A DNA stretch of 57,226 bases from Chitinolyticbacter albus (GTDB taxonomy: Bacteria; Pseudomonadota; Gammaproteobacteria; Burkholderiales; Chitinibacteraceae): positions 1-57,226 of the forward strand of contig NZ_JANBVF010000038.1 in the NCBI RefSeq assembly GCF_024437655.1, read 5' to 3'. Each line of letters begins with the position of its first letter. Within the stretch, counting starts at the first letter, position 1. The translations under genes were made by a program, and so were the position numbers. The notes below the pieces were generated by a model. The model did not search any database and had not been told where the DNA came from. It saw only the letters and a list, made by a program, of their open reading frames with translations. Below are positions 1 through 9,193 of the stretch, one piece after another.

Positions 1-87
1 GTCGCACCGGTCGGTGACCGAGACGCGCAGGTAGTCGATGCGGCGGGCAAAGCGATCACGAAGCTGGGGCAGATCGGGCACGGACAT
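1..87 (-). CDS. moaA: GTP 3',8-cyclase MoaA, N-terminal 29 residues (cut by window edge)
   Basis: This is the 5' end of a gene that runs off the left edge. The readable N-terminus ends [14 protein letters not shown], the characteristic start of MoaA; the last Cys is the first ligand of the radical-SAM CX3CX2C cluster, whose other two lie outside the window. MoaA performs the first step of molybdenum cofactor synthesis, rearranging GTP. Its place at the end of the nar cluster fits, since nitrate reductase needs molybdopterin guanine dinucleotide. An in-frame ATG three codons upstream (position 96) is an alternative start. A perfect 14-bp palindrome lies just upstream of the start. Confidence 0.88.
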   Translation of the reverse strand, partial: MSVPDLPQLRDRFARRIDYLRVSVTDRCD

Positions 88-101
88 GATGGGCATCCGG
101 T

Positions 102-115
102 AATGTAGCTACATT
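102..115. promoter_or_regulatory. Perfect 14-bp palindrome upstream of moaA
   Basis: AATGTAGCTACATT is its own reverse complement and lies 14 bases before the moaA ATG, in the 81-base gap after the parvulin gene. Position and symmetry suggest an operator for a dimeric regulator that separates moaA control from the nar operon. No T tract follows, so it is not an obvious terminator. The regulator is unknown. Confidence 0.4.
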
Positions 116-168
116 CTGCCTCTAAGGCCGCGTGACCACCATTCACTCGCGTGCCTAGTTCTTGTGGC

Positions 169-912
169 CTATTGCACCAGCGGACTGTCGGCAGCGGCAA
201 GAGCTATGCCGCTGATGCGCGCACGCCCGACCAAAAGCTGCAGATACTGCCGGGTTGCGGTGTCGACGCTGTACGCATGCATCGCACTGGCGATCGCACC
301 CTCGACCTCGTCAAACGGCCGCAAGCGGCCGGCGATGCTCCGATGGATGCGCGCGATATGCAGGCCGAAACGCGTTTCGATCAGCCGCGGAACGATGCCG
401 GGCGCTGCCCCGAACAGTGCGCGCTCGAATTCCGGCACCGTCTGCCCGCGCGCCAGTTGGCCCAGCGAGCCGCCCTGCGCCGCCGACGGGCAATTGGAAC
501 GCTCGGCCGCCAGCGCCGCGAAACGTTCGGGCGCGGCCACGAGCTCGGCCAGCGTCGCTTCGGCAAGCTCGCGCAGCGGGCCCAGCGCCACTTGCGGCGT
601 GACCTGGAACAGGATGTGATCGGCCTCGACGAGCTCGCCGACGGTGTAACGTGTCGGGTGCTGCTGGTAGTGCCGCAAACAGCTCTCCCGGTCGGGCTGC
701 GGCACCTTGATCTCGCGCGCCAGCAGCGCATCGATCAGCCCGTCCTCGTCAGGCGCGGAGAGGCCCAGGCGTGCGGCTTCCTCGCACAGCAGGTGGCGCA
801 GGATGACGGCCACGGTGGCCTGATGCAGCGGCAGGGGCTCACCCTCGTGCCGCGGCAACTCGGCCTCGATATCAGCGTCGGTGAGCTCGTAATCATTGAC
901 GACGACGGGCAT
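169..912 (-). CDS. Parvulin-type (PpiC) peptidyl-prolyl cis-trans isomerase of the nar cluster
   Basis: The 247-residue protein has an N-terminal helical region (about 1-95) followed by a rotamase domain with the parvulin signatures ADHILFQVTP near residue 98 and GGSLGQLARGQTVPEFERAL near residue 150. There is no signal peptide, so it should be cytoplasmic, unlike SurA or PpiD. I chose the ATG at 912 because AAGGAGAG precedes it; the frame is open further upstream without a better site. It starts 19 bases after narI, so it is probably co-transcribed. Parvulins of this type are known next to narGHJI in several proteobacteria. A role in folding or assembling nitrate reductase is inferred from context. 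Confidence 0.85.
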   Translation of the reverse strand: MPVVVNDYELTDADIEAELPRHEGEPLPLHQATVAVILRHLLCEEAARLGLSAPDEDGLIDALLAREIKVPQPDRESCLRHYQQHPTRYTVGELVEADHILFQVTPQVALGPLRELAEATLAELVAAPERFAALAAERSNCPSAAQGGSLGQLARGQTVPEFERALFGAAPGIVPRLIETRFGLHIARIHRSIAGRLRPFDEVEGAIASAMHAYSVDTATRQYLQLLVGRARISGIALAAADSPLVQ

Positions 913-931
913 GGTGCTCTCCTTGCGGGTA

Positions 932-1615
932 TTAACGCGGGCGTACCAGCTGCCAGGCACGACCGATATAGGTGACCGACGCGAAGCCGCTCCACACATG
1001 GACGAGCCGGGTGAACGGGAAGATCACGAACAGCGTCATGCCCATGAACAGGTGGGCCTTGAACAGCCAGTGCGCACTGCTGATGAAGTCCGCCGCGCCG
1101 GCACGGAAAGTGACGATGTGCTGCGCCCAGCTCATCAGCAGCACCATCTCGTGGCCGTCGCGATGCTGGGCAGAGACGAAGATGGTGGACAGCCCCAGCA
1201 GCAGCGTGATCAGGATCCACAGCAGCAGCACCTTGTCGCCCGGGCGGGTGACGGCGCGCAGCCGCGCATCGCTCAGGCGGCGATGCAGCAGGATGCAAAG
1301 GCCGGTCAGGCAGATGCCGCCCATGACGCCACCGGCCAGCATGGCCACCATCTGCTTGAAGCTGTGCGTGACGCCGAGCGCATCCCACACCGCAACGGGA
1401 GTGAGCAGGCCGGCCGCGTGGCCGAAGAACAGCCCGAGAATGCCAACATGGAACAGGATGTTGCCCAGCCGCAGCCGGCCGCGGTGCAGCAGCTGCGAGC
1501 TGTCGCTCTTCCAGGTGTATTGCTCACGCTCGAAGCGCGCGAGGCTGCCGAAGAGGAAGATGGCGAGCGCGATATAGGGGTAGATGCCGAAAACGAACTG
1601 GTGCAGGTAGGTCAT
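932..1615 (-). CDS. narI: Respiratory nitrate reductase gamma subunit (cytochrome b)
   Basis: This 227-residue integral membrane protein has about five hydrophobic segments, the usual size and layout of NarI. It oxidises quinol on the periplasmic side and passes electrons through two b hemes to NarH. Candidate heme ligands are the His residues in FHVGILGLFFGHAAG (segment 2) and in the C-terminal HWLFKAHLFMGM and RLVHVWSGF stretches. The start MTYLHQFVFG is preceded by AGGAG. It follows narJ by 76 bases and precedes the parvulin gene by 19. Confidence 0.96.
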   Translation of the reverse strand: MTYLHQFVFGIYPYIALAIFLFGSLARFEREQYTWKSDSSQLLHRGRLRLGNILFHVGILGLFFGHAAGLLTPVAVWDALGVTHSFKQMVAMLAGGVMGGICLTGLCILLHRRLSDARLRAVTRPGDKVLLLWILITLLLGLSTIFVSAQHRDGHEMVLLMSWAQHIVTFRAGAADFISSAHWLFKAHLFMGMTLFVIFPFTRLVHVWSGFASVTYIGRAWQLVRPR

Positions 1616-1691
1616 GGGGGTTCTCCTGACGTGAGGGTGAGGTGAGGATGAGGTGTCCGGATGGTGGCGCCCTCGCTGTGGCGCCGGCCGA

Positions 1692-2363
1692 TCAGGGTCT
1701 CGTCGCACCCTCCTCGCGAAGCGGTGCCTTGCGATGAAACTGCACGGTCTGCACGCCACCGGGTTGCGGCCTGAGCAGCGGCTCGGCACCGTCGGCCCCT
1801 GGGCCGAACGTCTCCAAGAGCTCGTCCATGTCGCGCACCGGCGGCTCGCGCAAGGGCTTGGGCGCGACCGTGGCCAGTTCACGCAGCACGGCAAAAATCG
1901 TGGCGTAAGGGCTGCCTGATTCGGCCAGCCTGTCGCCGATCGCCGCTATCACGTGAACCGCCTCGTTCAGCAGCGGCAAGGCCTGCTCCGCGGGCAACTG
2001 ACCCAGGAATTCGAGAAACAGCGGCAGGTAATCGGGCAATTCGCCGGTTTCACTGCCCGGCTCGAAACCATGGCGCTGGTATTCGTTCAGCAAGTCGACC
2101 ATGGCCTCGCCACGATCGCGGCTCTCGCCGTGCAGATGCTCAAAAAGATGCAGCGCATAGGCCGGATTGCGATCGAAAGTGGCGACGTAATTCTCCTGCA
2201 GCGCGATCAGGCTGTTGCTGCGCAGGAAATCGAGCAGCGGCCACAACCGCGCCCGGTTATCGGCCTGCGAGGCCAAAGCGGCGTCGATCTCGTCGATCGC
2301 GGCCACCAACTCTGCCTCCGGATAGCTCAGCAGCGCGGACAGTGCGAGACATAGCGTGTTCAT
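1692..2363 (-). CDS. narJ: Nitrate reductase molybdenum cofactor assembly chaperone NarJ
   Basis: This 223-residue, mostly helical, soluble protein belongs to the NarJ/TorD redox chaperone family. Conserved family stretches are LSYPEAEL near the start, YVATFDRNPAYALHLFEHLH around residues 59-78 and DYLPLFLEFL around residue 110. It binds apo-NarG and directs cofactor insertion and membrane attachment of NarGH. Its ATG overlaps the narH stop (ATGA), giving translational coupling. The acidic, Pro-rich C-terminal tail is variable in the family. Confidence 0.95.
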   Translation of the reverse strand: MNTLCLALSALLSYPEAELVAAIDEIDAALASQADNRARLWPLLDFLRSNSLIALQENYVATFDRNPAYALHLFEHLHGESRDRGEAMVDLLNEYQRHGFEPGSETGELPDYLPLFLEFLGQLPAEQALPLLNEAVHVIAAIGDRLAESGSPYATIFAVLRELATVAPKPLREPPVRDMDELLETFGPGADGAEPLLRPQPGGVQTVQFHRKAPLREEGATRP

Positions 2364-3922
2364 ACCCCCTCCTTTGCCTTGCGCGACTTGGGCATGTGCA
2401 CGTAGATCACGCTGCCCTCCTGCTTCTTGCCAAAGAGCCCGCCGTCCGACACGCCGCTGGAGCAGCCGTTGCCAAAGGTGAAACCACAGCTGCCCTTGTC
2501 GTTGAAGCTGTCCTCGACCAGCTCCTTGTGGCTGGACGGGATGACGAAGCGATCCTCGTAATTGGCGATGGCCATGATCTGGTACATGTCCTCGACCGTC
2601 GCCGCGTCGAGCCCGACTGGCTTGAGCAGCGCTTCGTCACCCTTGCCATGCACCACTTCGCTGCGCTTGTAGGCGCGCATCGCGATCATCCGTTCGAGCG
2701 CATCGACCACCGGCGCTTCCTTGCCGGCAGTCAGCAGGTTGGCCAGGTACTTCACCGGGATGCGCAGGCTCTTCACGTCCGGGATGATGCTGTCGCCGAC
2801 CACGCTGTGCGGCATCTGCCGGTTTTCCGCGGCCGACTGGATCGGCGACAGCGGCGGGATATACCAGACCATGGGCAGCGTGCGGTACTCGGGATGGAGC
2901 GGAAAGGCTACCTTCCATTCCATAGCCATCTTGTAGACGGGGCTGTTGCGTGCGGCATCCAGCCAGCTGTCAGGTATGCCCTGGCGGCGTGCCTCTAGTT
3001 GAACCCATTCCGAATGCGGGTCGAGAAAGCAATCGAGCTGCGCCTGGTACAGATCCTGTTCGTCTGCCACGGCGGCTGCGGCTTCGATCTTGTCCGCGTC
3101 GTAAAGCAGCACCCCGAGATAGCGGATACGGCCGACACAGGTTTCCGAGCACACGGTGGGCTGGCCTGCCTCGATGCGGGGGAAGCAAAAGGTGCACTTC
3201 TCGGCCTTGCCGCTTTGCCAATTGAAGTAGACCTTCTTGTAGGGGCAACCCGAGATGCACATGCGCCAGCCGCGACACTTGTCCTGGTCGACCAGCACGA
3301 TGCCATCGTCCTCGCGCTTATAGATCGAGCCCGACGGGCAAGACGCCACGCAGGCCGGGTTCAGACAGTGCTCGCACAGGCGGGGCAGATACATCATGAA
3401 GGTGTTTTCGAAGGTGCTGTACATCTCCTTCTGCACCCCTTCGAACAGCGCATCACGGCCGCGCGAGCTAAACTCGCCGCCGAGGTCATCCTCCCAGTTC
3501 GGACCCCATTCGATCTTGTCCATCTTCTTGCCGGTAATCACCGACACCGGCCGCGCCGTCGGCGGGGTTTCGGACAGCGGCGCGTGCTGCAAATGCTCGT
3601 AGTCGTAGGTGAACGGCTCGTAGTAATCGTCGATTGCCGGCAGATTGGGGTTGGCAAAGAGGTTGGCGAGGATCTTCAGCCGCCCACCCTGGCGCGGCTC
3701 CAGCTTGCCCGCGGCGTTGCGGACCCAGCCGCCCTGCCACTTCTGCTGGTTTTCCCATTCCTTCGGATAACCGATGCCTGGCTTGGTTTCCACGTTGTTG
3801 AACCAGGCGTACTCGACGCCATCGCGGCTGGTCCAGACGTTCTTGCAGGTGACCGAACAGGTGTGGCAACCGATGCATTTATCGAGGTTCAGCACCATGC
3901 CGACTTGGGCGCGGATTTTCAT
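2360..3922 (-). CDS. narH: Respiratory nitrate reductase beta subunit (iron-sulfur)
   Basis: This 520-residue electron-transfer subunit carries four iron-sulfur clusters. The first cysteine group is C16, C19, C22 and C26 (CIGCHTCSVTC). The later groups include CEHCLNPACVASCP, CRGWRMCISGCP and CTFCFP with CSETCVG. The CRGW motif, with Trp where a fourth Cys would be, is the hallmark of the [3Fe-4S] cluster in NarH. The start overlaps the narG stop by four bases and the end overlaps narJ, so narGHJ is translationally coupled. Length and motifs match the family. Confidence 0.97.
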   Translation of the reverse strand: MKIRAQVGMVLNLDKCIGCHTCSVTCKNVWTSRDGVEYAWFNNVETKPGIGYPKEWENQQKWQGGWVRNAAGKLEPRQGGRLKILANLFANPNLPAIDDYYEPFTYDYEHLQHAPLSETPPTARPVSVITGKKMDKIEWGPNWEDDLGGEFSSRGRDALFEGVQKEMYSTFENTFMMYLPRLCEHCLNPACVASCPSGSIYKREDDGIVLVDQDKCRGWRMCISGCPYKKVYFNWQSGKAEKCTFCFPRIEAGQPTVCSETCVGRIRYLGVLLYDADKIEAAAAVADEQDLYQAQLDCFLDPHSEWVQLEARRQGIPDSWLDAARNSPVYKMAMEWKVAFPLHPEYRTLPMVWYIPPLSPIQSAAENRQMPHSVVGDSIIPDVKSLRIPVKYLANLLTAGKEAPVVDALERMIAMRAYKRSEVVHGKGDEALLKPVGLDAATVEDMYQIMAIANYEDRFVIPSSHKELVEDSFNDKGSCGFTFGNGCSSGVSDGGLFGKKQEGSVIYVHMPKSRKAKEGV

Positions 3923-6900
3923 TTGGCGACTCCTTCTTCGTCCTCGACACGCGGCCCTTCCAGCCAGTCCACCTTCTTCATCTTGCGCAGCACCACGAAC
4001 TCATCGCGATTGCTGCCCACCGTGCCGTAGTAATTGAAGCCGTAGGCCTGCTGCGCATAGCCTCCGATCATGTGGGTGGGCTTGAGCACCGCGCGGGTCA
4101 CCGAGTTGTGGATGCCGCCGCGCTTGCCGCTCATTTCGGCGCCCGGCACGTTCACGATCTTTTCCTGGGCGTGATACATCAGACACATGCCCTGCGGCAC
4201 GCGCTGGCTGACCACCACGCGGGCGGTCAGCGTGCCGTTGCTGTTGAACACCTCGACCCAATCGTTGTCGACAATGCCGGCCTGTTTGGCCTCGGCCTCG
4301 GAGATCCACACGTGCGGGCCACCGCGACTGAGCGTGAGCATGCGCAGGTTGTCCGAATAGGTGCTGTGGATGCCCCACTTCTGGTGCGGCGTGATCCAGT
4401 TGAGCACCAGCTCATGGTTGCCGTTGGGCGCCTTGCCCAGCATCGGCGCCACCGTCTTGGTGTCGATCGCCGGCTTGTAGACGCAGAAGCCTTCGCCGAA
4501 ATCCAGCATCCAGCGGTGGTCCTGGTAGAACTGCTGCCGACCGGTGAGCGTGCGCCATGGGATCAGCTCGTGCACATTGGTGTAGCCGGCGTTGTAGCTG
4601 ACTTCCTCGCTTTCCAGCCCGGACCAGGTCGGGGCAGAGATGATCTTGCGCGGCTGCGCCTGCACATCGCGAAAGCGAATCTTGTCGTGCTCGCGGCCCA
4701 CCGCCAGATGGGTATGGTCGCGACCGGTGATCTTGGAGAGCGCATCCCAGGCCTTGACCGCCACATGGCCGTTGGTCTCAGGGGCGAAGGTCAGGATCAT
4801 CTCGGCGGCGTCGATCGCGGTATCCAGCCGCGGCCGGCCCTGGCTGACGCCGGGTTCGGTCACCGTCTTGGTAAAGCCCGCGAGCTCGTGCACCTCGTGC
4901 TGGGTATCCCAGTTGATACCCTTGCCGCCGTTGCCGAGCTTGTCGAGCAGCGGCCCGACCGAGGTGAACTTCTTGTAGACATCAGCGTAGTTGCGCTCGA
5001 CCACCATCATGCTCGGCGCGGTCTTGCCCGGAATCAGCTCGCATTCGCCCTTCTTCCAATCGAGCGGCGTCATCGGCTGGCCCAGCTCGCCCGGGGTGTC
5101 GTGCATCAACGGTTGCAGCACCACATCGCGGCGGGTGCCCAGATATGGCCCGCCGATCTCGCTGAACTTCTTGGCGATGAGCTTGTAGATTTCCCAGTCG
5201 GTCTTGCTCTCCCACAATGGCTGCACCGCCTCGGACAGCGGGTGGATGAAGGGGTGCATATCGCTGGTGTTGAGATCGTCCTTCTCGTACCAGGTGGCCG
5301 TCGGTAACACGATGTCGCCATACAGGCACGTGGTGCTCATGCGAAAGTCGAGCACGGTCAAGAGGTCGAGCTTGCCCTCGGCCGCCTCTTCGCGCCAGGT
5401 GACTTCGCTCGGGCGGATCGCATCATTAGGGTCATCGAACAGCGCGTTCTGCGTGCCCAAGAGGTATTTCAGGAAATACTCGTGGCCCTTGCCGCTGGAG
5501 CCGAGGATGTTCGAGCGCCAGACGAACATATTGCGCGGGAAGTTGTTCGGATGGTCCGGATCGTCGCAGCTCATCTGCACGCCGCCGGATTTGAGCTGTT
5601 TGGCCAGATAGGTCGGTACGTCCTGGCCCGCGGCGGCCGCCGCGTCGCACACGTCGAGCGGATTGGTCTGCAGCTGCGGAGCGGAGGGCAGCCAGCCCAT
5701 GCGCTCGGCCTTGGCGTTGAAATCGATCATCGCCATCTTGGACAGGCGCGATTTGTCGGCAGTCGGCGCGAGGATCTCGTCGACATGCAGCTTTTCGTGG
5801 CGCCACTGGCTGGTATGCGCGTAGAAGAAGCTTGTGCCGTTCATCTGCCGGGGTGGGCGCACCCAGTCGAGCGCGAACGCGAGCGGCGCCCAGCCGAACT
5901 GCGGCCGCAGCTTTTCCTGGCCCACGTAATGCGCCCAGCCGCCGCCGCTTTGGCCGACGCAGCCGCACATCATCAACAGGTTGATAATGCCGCGGTAAGT
6001 CATGTCCATGTGATACCAGTGATTCAGCGCGGCGCCGACGATCACCATGCTCTTGCCGTGCGTATCGTGCGCGTTCTGCGCGAATTCGCGCGCCACCTGC
6101 ACCACGAGCTCGGGCTTCACCCCCGTGTGCTTTTGCTGCCAGGCCGGGGTGTAGGGCGTGTCGTCGCTGTAGGAAGTGGCCACATTGCCGCCACCCAGGC
6201 CCTGATCGACACCGTAGTTGGCCAGCTGCAGATCGTGCACGGTCGCAACCAGCACCGACTCGCCGCGCGCCAGCGTGATGCGCCGGGCAGCGACATTGCG
6301 CACCAGCAGCTCGTCATGCTCGGCGCCGAAGTAACTAAAACCGACGCCGACGATCTCGTCGTGCGCATCCTTCAGGCTCAACAGCGGGTCGATCTCGCGA
6401 CCGCTGCCGCCGTCACGGCTTTCCAGGTTCCAGCGCCCCACCTTGCCGGTACCCGCCTTGTCCTCGCCCCAGCGAAAACCGATGGTGCCATTGGGCGCTA
6501 CGAGCTCGCCGGTCGCCGCATCGATCGCCACCGTCTTCCAGTCGGCGTTGTTGGCTTCGCCGAGCGCGGCAGGCAGCTGCGCGGCGCGCAGGAAATGGTC
6601 GGGCACGTAGACGCCATCCTGCTCGCGCAGCTGTACCAGCATCGGCATGTCGGTGTACTGCTTCACGTAGGACGTGAAGTAGGTCGACGGGTTGTCGCGG
6701 TGGAATTCGGTGAGCACCACGTGGCCCATGGCCAGCGCCAGCGCGGCGTCGGTCCCCTGCTTGGGCGCAAGCCAGATGTCGCCGAACTTGACCATTTCAC
6801 CGAAATCGCTGGAAACGGCCACCGTCTTGGTGCCCTTGTAGCGGACCTCGGTATAGAAGTGGGCGTCGGGCGTGCGCGTCATCGGCACGTTCGAGCCCCA

Positions 6901-7653
6901 CACCATCAGATAGGTCGAGTTGTACCAGTCGGCCGATTCGGGCACGTCGGTCTGCTCGCCCCAGATCTGCGGGCTGGCCGGCGGCAGATCGCAATACCAG
7001 TCGTAAAAGCTCAGGCACGCGCCGCCAATCAGGCTGAGGTAACGCGCGCCGGCAGCGTAGCTGACCATGCTCATGGCCGGGATCGGCGAGAAGCCGACGA
7101 CGCGATCGGGGCCGTATTGCTTGATGGTGTAGGCGTTGGCCGCAGCGATGATTTCGGTCGCGGTTTCCCAATCGGCGCGCACGAAGCCGCCCTGGCCGCG
7201 CACGCTCTTGTAGCGGCGCGCCCTTTCCGGGTTCTGGCTGATGTGCTCCCAGGCGGCGATCGGATCCATGGTCAGGCGGGCGTCGCGCCACATTTCCATC
7301 AAGCGGCCGCGGATCATCGGGTATTTCACCCGCTGCGCCGAATACACATACCAGCTGTAGGACGCGCCACGCGGGCAGCCGCGCGGCTCGTGGTTGGGCA
7401 GGTCGGGCCGGGTGCGTGGGTAGTCGGTCTGCTGGGTTTCCCAGGTGATCAGGCCGTTCTTCACGTACACCTTCCAGCTACACGATCCGGTGCAGTTCAC
7501 GCCGTGGGTGGAGCGCACGATCTTGTCGTGCTGCCAGCGGGAGCGGTAACCATTCTCCCAGCGCCGGTCTTCGTTGACGACCGCGCCGTGTCCGTCAGCG
7601 AACGTCGATTGCACTCGGCTCAGGAATTTGAGGCGATCCAGGAAATGACTCAT
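3919..7653 (-). CDS. narG: Respiratory nitrate reductase alpha subunit (molybdenum catalytic)
   Basis: This 1244-residue subunit reduces nitrate to nitrite at a molybdo-bis-MGD centre on the cytoplasmic side. The N-terminal FS0 [4Fe-4S] motif with a His ligand is visible as STHGVNCTGSCSWKVYV, completed by PRGCPRG about 40 residues later. The sequence around ADWYNSTYLMVWGSN matches the segment that supplies the Mo-coordinating Asp. I chose the ATG giving MSHFLDRLKFLSR, with GGAG eight bases upstream; the frame extends eight codons further. There is no twin-Arg signal with a cleavage site, as expected for membrane-bound cytoplasmic NarG. Confidence 0.97.
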   Translation of the reverse strand: MSHFLDRLKFLSRVQSTFADGHGAVVNEDRRWENGYRSRWQHDKIVRSTHGVNCTGSCSWKVYVKNGLITWETQQTDYPRTRPDLPNHEPRGCPRGASYSWYVYSAQRVKYPMIRGRLMEMWRDARLTMDPIAAWEHISQNPERARRYKSVRGQGGFVRADWETATEIIAAANAYTIKQYGPDRVVGFSPIPAMSMVSYAAGARYLSLIGGACLSFYDWYCDLPPASPQIWGEQTDVPESADWYNSTYLMVWGSNVPMTRTPDAHFYTEVRYKGTKTVAVSSDFGEMVKFGDIWLAPKQGTDAALALAMGHVVLTEFHRDNPSTYFTSYVKQYTDMPMLVQLREQDGVYVPDHFLRAAQLPAALGEANNADWKTVAIDAATGELVAPNGTIGFRWGEDKAGTGKVGRWNLESRDGGSGREIDPLLSLKDAHDEIVGVGFSYFGAEHDELLVRNVAARRITLARGESVLVATVHDLQLANYGVDQGLGGGNVATSYSDDTPYTPAWQQKHTGVKPELVVQVAREFAQNAHDTHGKSMVIVGAALNHWYHMDMTYRGIINLLMMCGCVGQSGGGWAHYVGQEKLRPQFGWAPLAFALDWVRPPRQMNGTSFFYAHTSQWRHEKLHVDEILAPTADKSRLSKMAMIDFNAKAERMGWLPSAPQLQTNPLDVCDAAAAAGQDVPTYLAKQLKSGGVQMSCDDPDHPNNFPRNMFVWRSNILGSSGKGHEYFLKYLLGTQNALFDDPNDAIRPSEVTWREEAAEGKLDLLTVLDFRMSTTCLYGDIVLPTATWYEKDDLNTSDMHPFIHPLSEAVQPLWESKTDWEIYKLIAKKFSEIGGPYLGTRRDVVLQPLMHDTPGELGQPMTPLDWKKGECELIPGKTAPSMMVVERNYADVYKKFTSVGPLLDKLGNGGKGINWDTQHEVHELAGFTKTVTEPGVSQGRPRLDTAIDAAEMILTFAPETNGHVAVKAWDALSKITGRDHTHLAVGREHDKIRFRDVQAQPRKIISAPTWSGLESEEVSYNAGYTNVHELIPWRTLTGRQQFYQDHRWMLDFGEGFCVYKPAIDTKTVAPMLGKAPNGNHELVLNWITPHQKWGIHSTYSDNLRMLTLSRGGPHVWISEAEAKQAGIVDNDWVEVFNSNGTLTARVVVSQRVPQGMCLMYHAQEKIVNVPGAEMSGKRGGIHNSVTRAVLKPTHMIGGYAQQAYGFNYYGTVGSNRDEFVVLRKMKKVDWLEGPRVEDEEGVAK

Positions 7654-7720
7654 CGTGTTAGCTCCGTCGTGGCCCAAGCGCCGCGGTGACTTCAGTGTCC
7701 GCCAGCGGCGCGGCGCGCGA

Positions 7721-7736
7721 CATTCATCAATGGGTA
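7721..7736 (-). promoter_or_regulatory. Candidate NarL/NarP 7-2-7 site upstream of narG
   Basis: On the minus strand the 130-base narK2-narG gap contains TACCCAT-TG-ATGAATG. The first heptamer fits the NarL consensus TACYYMT exactly; the inverted second heptamer matches only five of seven positions. Spacing is the 7-2-7 arrangement used by NarL/NarP. No regulator gene is in the window and a single heptamer can occur by chance, so this is tentative. It would allow narGHJI to have its own nitrate-responsive promoter besides read-through from narK. Confidence 0.3.
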
Positions 7737-7783
7737 GAGGTGATCACTGCACAAGGACTAGTCCGTTTGGCCAGGTACGGGCC

Positions 7784-9166
7784 TTAGCACGGCATCGGCG
7801 CATGTCGGCGCGCATAGCACCACCAGGTGATCAGCACGCAGCTGAGGTAGAACAGCACGAAGCACCACAGCGCCGCATGCGGGGTTCCGGTGAGCGCGAT
7901 GGCGGTGCCGAAGCTCTTGGGGATAAAGAAGCCACCGTATGCGCCGATGGCGCCGGAAAAACCCAGCACAGCGGCCGCTTCCTTGTTGCCCTCGAGCGTG
8001 GCCTGCCGCTGTGCCGCCTCGCCGCTACCAAGGGCGCGCAGCCGCTCGGTAAGGAAGATCACCGGGATCATGCGGAAGGTGGAGCCATTGCCGATGCCGG
8101 TCAGCGCGAACAGCACGATGAATAGCGAAAGAAAGCCGCCAAAATGACCGGCGCTGCCCGCCGTCGGCAAGAACTGCATGACGCCCAGCACCGCGAATGC
8201 CATCGCGACAAAGGTCCACAGCGTGACGCGCGCGCCACCCACCTTGTCCGACAGCCAGCCCCCCAGCGGCCGGGTCAGCGCGCCGACCAGGGGGCCGAGA
8301 AACGCGTATTGGGTGGGATTGACGTCGGGGAACTGCGACTTGGTCAACATCGCCAGGCCCGCCGAGAAGCCGATGAAGGAGCCGAAAGTCCCCAGATAAA
8401 GCCAGCACATCAGCCAGTTGTGCTTACGCTTGAAAATCACCGCCTGCTCGGCGAACGACGCCCTGGCGTCGGCGATATCGTTCATGCCGAACCAGGCCGC
8501 CAGCGTGGCCACCACGATGAAAGGCACCCAGATGAAACCGGCGTTCTGCAGCCAGACCGTGCGCAATCCGTCCGACGCGGGCACGGTCTGGCCGTCACCG
8601 CCCAGCGCACCGAACACCCCAACCGAGATCACCATCGGCACCAGGAACTGCGTGACGCTCACGCCCAGGTTGCCGATCCCGGCGTTGAGCCCGGTGGCCA
8701 GGCCCTTCTTCGATTTGGGAAAGAAGAAACTGATATTGGCCATGCTCGAGCTGAAGTTGCCGCCACCGAGACCACACAGCAGCGCCAGCACCAACAGCGT
8801 GGGATAGGTGGTCGACGGATCACGCAGCGCAAAGCCTATGCCCAGCGCCGGAATCAGCAGCGTGGCAGTGGAAATCGCCGTCCAGCGCCGGCCACCGAAC
8901 ACCGGCACCAGGAAGGAATAGAAGATGCGTAGCGTGGCGCCGGACAAGGCCGGCAGCGCGGTGAGCCAGAACAGCTGGTTCTTGCTGAAGTTGAACCCGG
9001 CCTGATCGAGATTGACGACGACCACGCTCCACAGCATCCAGACGCTGAAGGCCAGCATCAGTGCCGGAATCGAGATCCAAAGATTGCGGTTGGCGATATA
9101 GGCGCCGGTTTGTTGCCAGAAAGCCGGATTTTCCGGCTCCCAGCGCTTGAGGACGTGGGTCGTCAT
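7784..9166 (-). CDS. narK2: NarK2-type nitrate/nitrite antiporter (MFS)
   Basis: This 460-residue polytopic membrane protein of the nitrate/nitrite porter family has about 12 predicted membrane segments. The family signatures are present as GGGNFSSSMANISFFFP around residue 145 and the later GIGNGSTFRMIP stretch. The long first loop and N-terminal WEPENPAFW match the type II (NarK2) branch, which exchanges nitrate for nitrite during denitrification. It follows narK1 by 27 bases and precedes narG by 130. The assignment to type II comes from motifs, not from a tree. Confidence 0.9.
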   Translation of the reverse strand: MTTHVLKRWEPENPAFWQQTGAYIANRNLWISIPALMLAFSVWMLWSVVVVNLDQAGFNFSKNQLFWLTALPALSGATLRIFYSFLVPVFGGRRWTAISTATLLIPALGIGFALRDPSTTYPTLLVLALLCGLGGGNFSSSMANISFFFPKSKKGLATGLNAGIGNLGVSVTQFLVPMVISVGVFGALGGDGQTVPASDGLRTVWLQNAGFIWVPFIVVATLAAWFGMNDIADARASFAEQAVIFKRKHNWLMCWLYLGTFGSFIGFSAGLAMLTKSQFPDVNPTQYAFLGPLVGALTRPLGGWLSDKVGGARVTLWTFVAMAFAVLGVMQFLPTAGSAGHFGGFLSLFIVLFALTGIGNGSTFRMIPVIFLTERLRALGSGEAAQRQATLEGNKEAAAVLGFSGAIGAYGGFFIPKSFGTAIALTGTPHAALWCFVLFYLSCVLITWWCYARRHAPMPC

Positions 9167-9193
9167 GATCGGACTCCGTGGGGGTAGGGAAAC

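Noticed and set aside
5482-7689. A very long plus-strand open frame (735 codons) opposite narG
   Set aside because: It is the antisense shadow of narG in high-GC codon usage; the product is His/Arg/Ala-rich without domains, and NarG on the other strand is beyond doubt.
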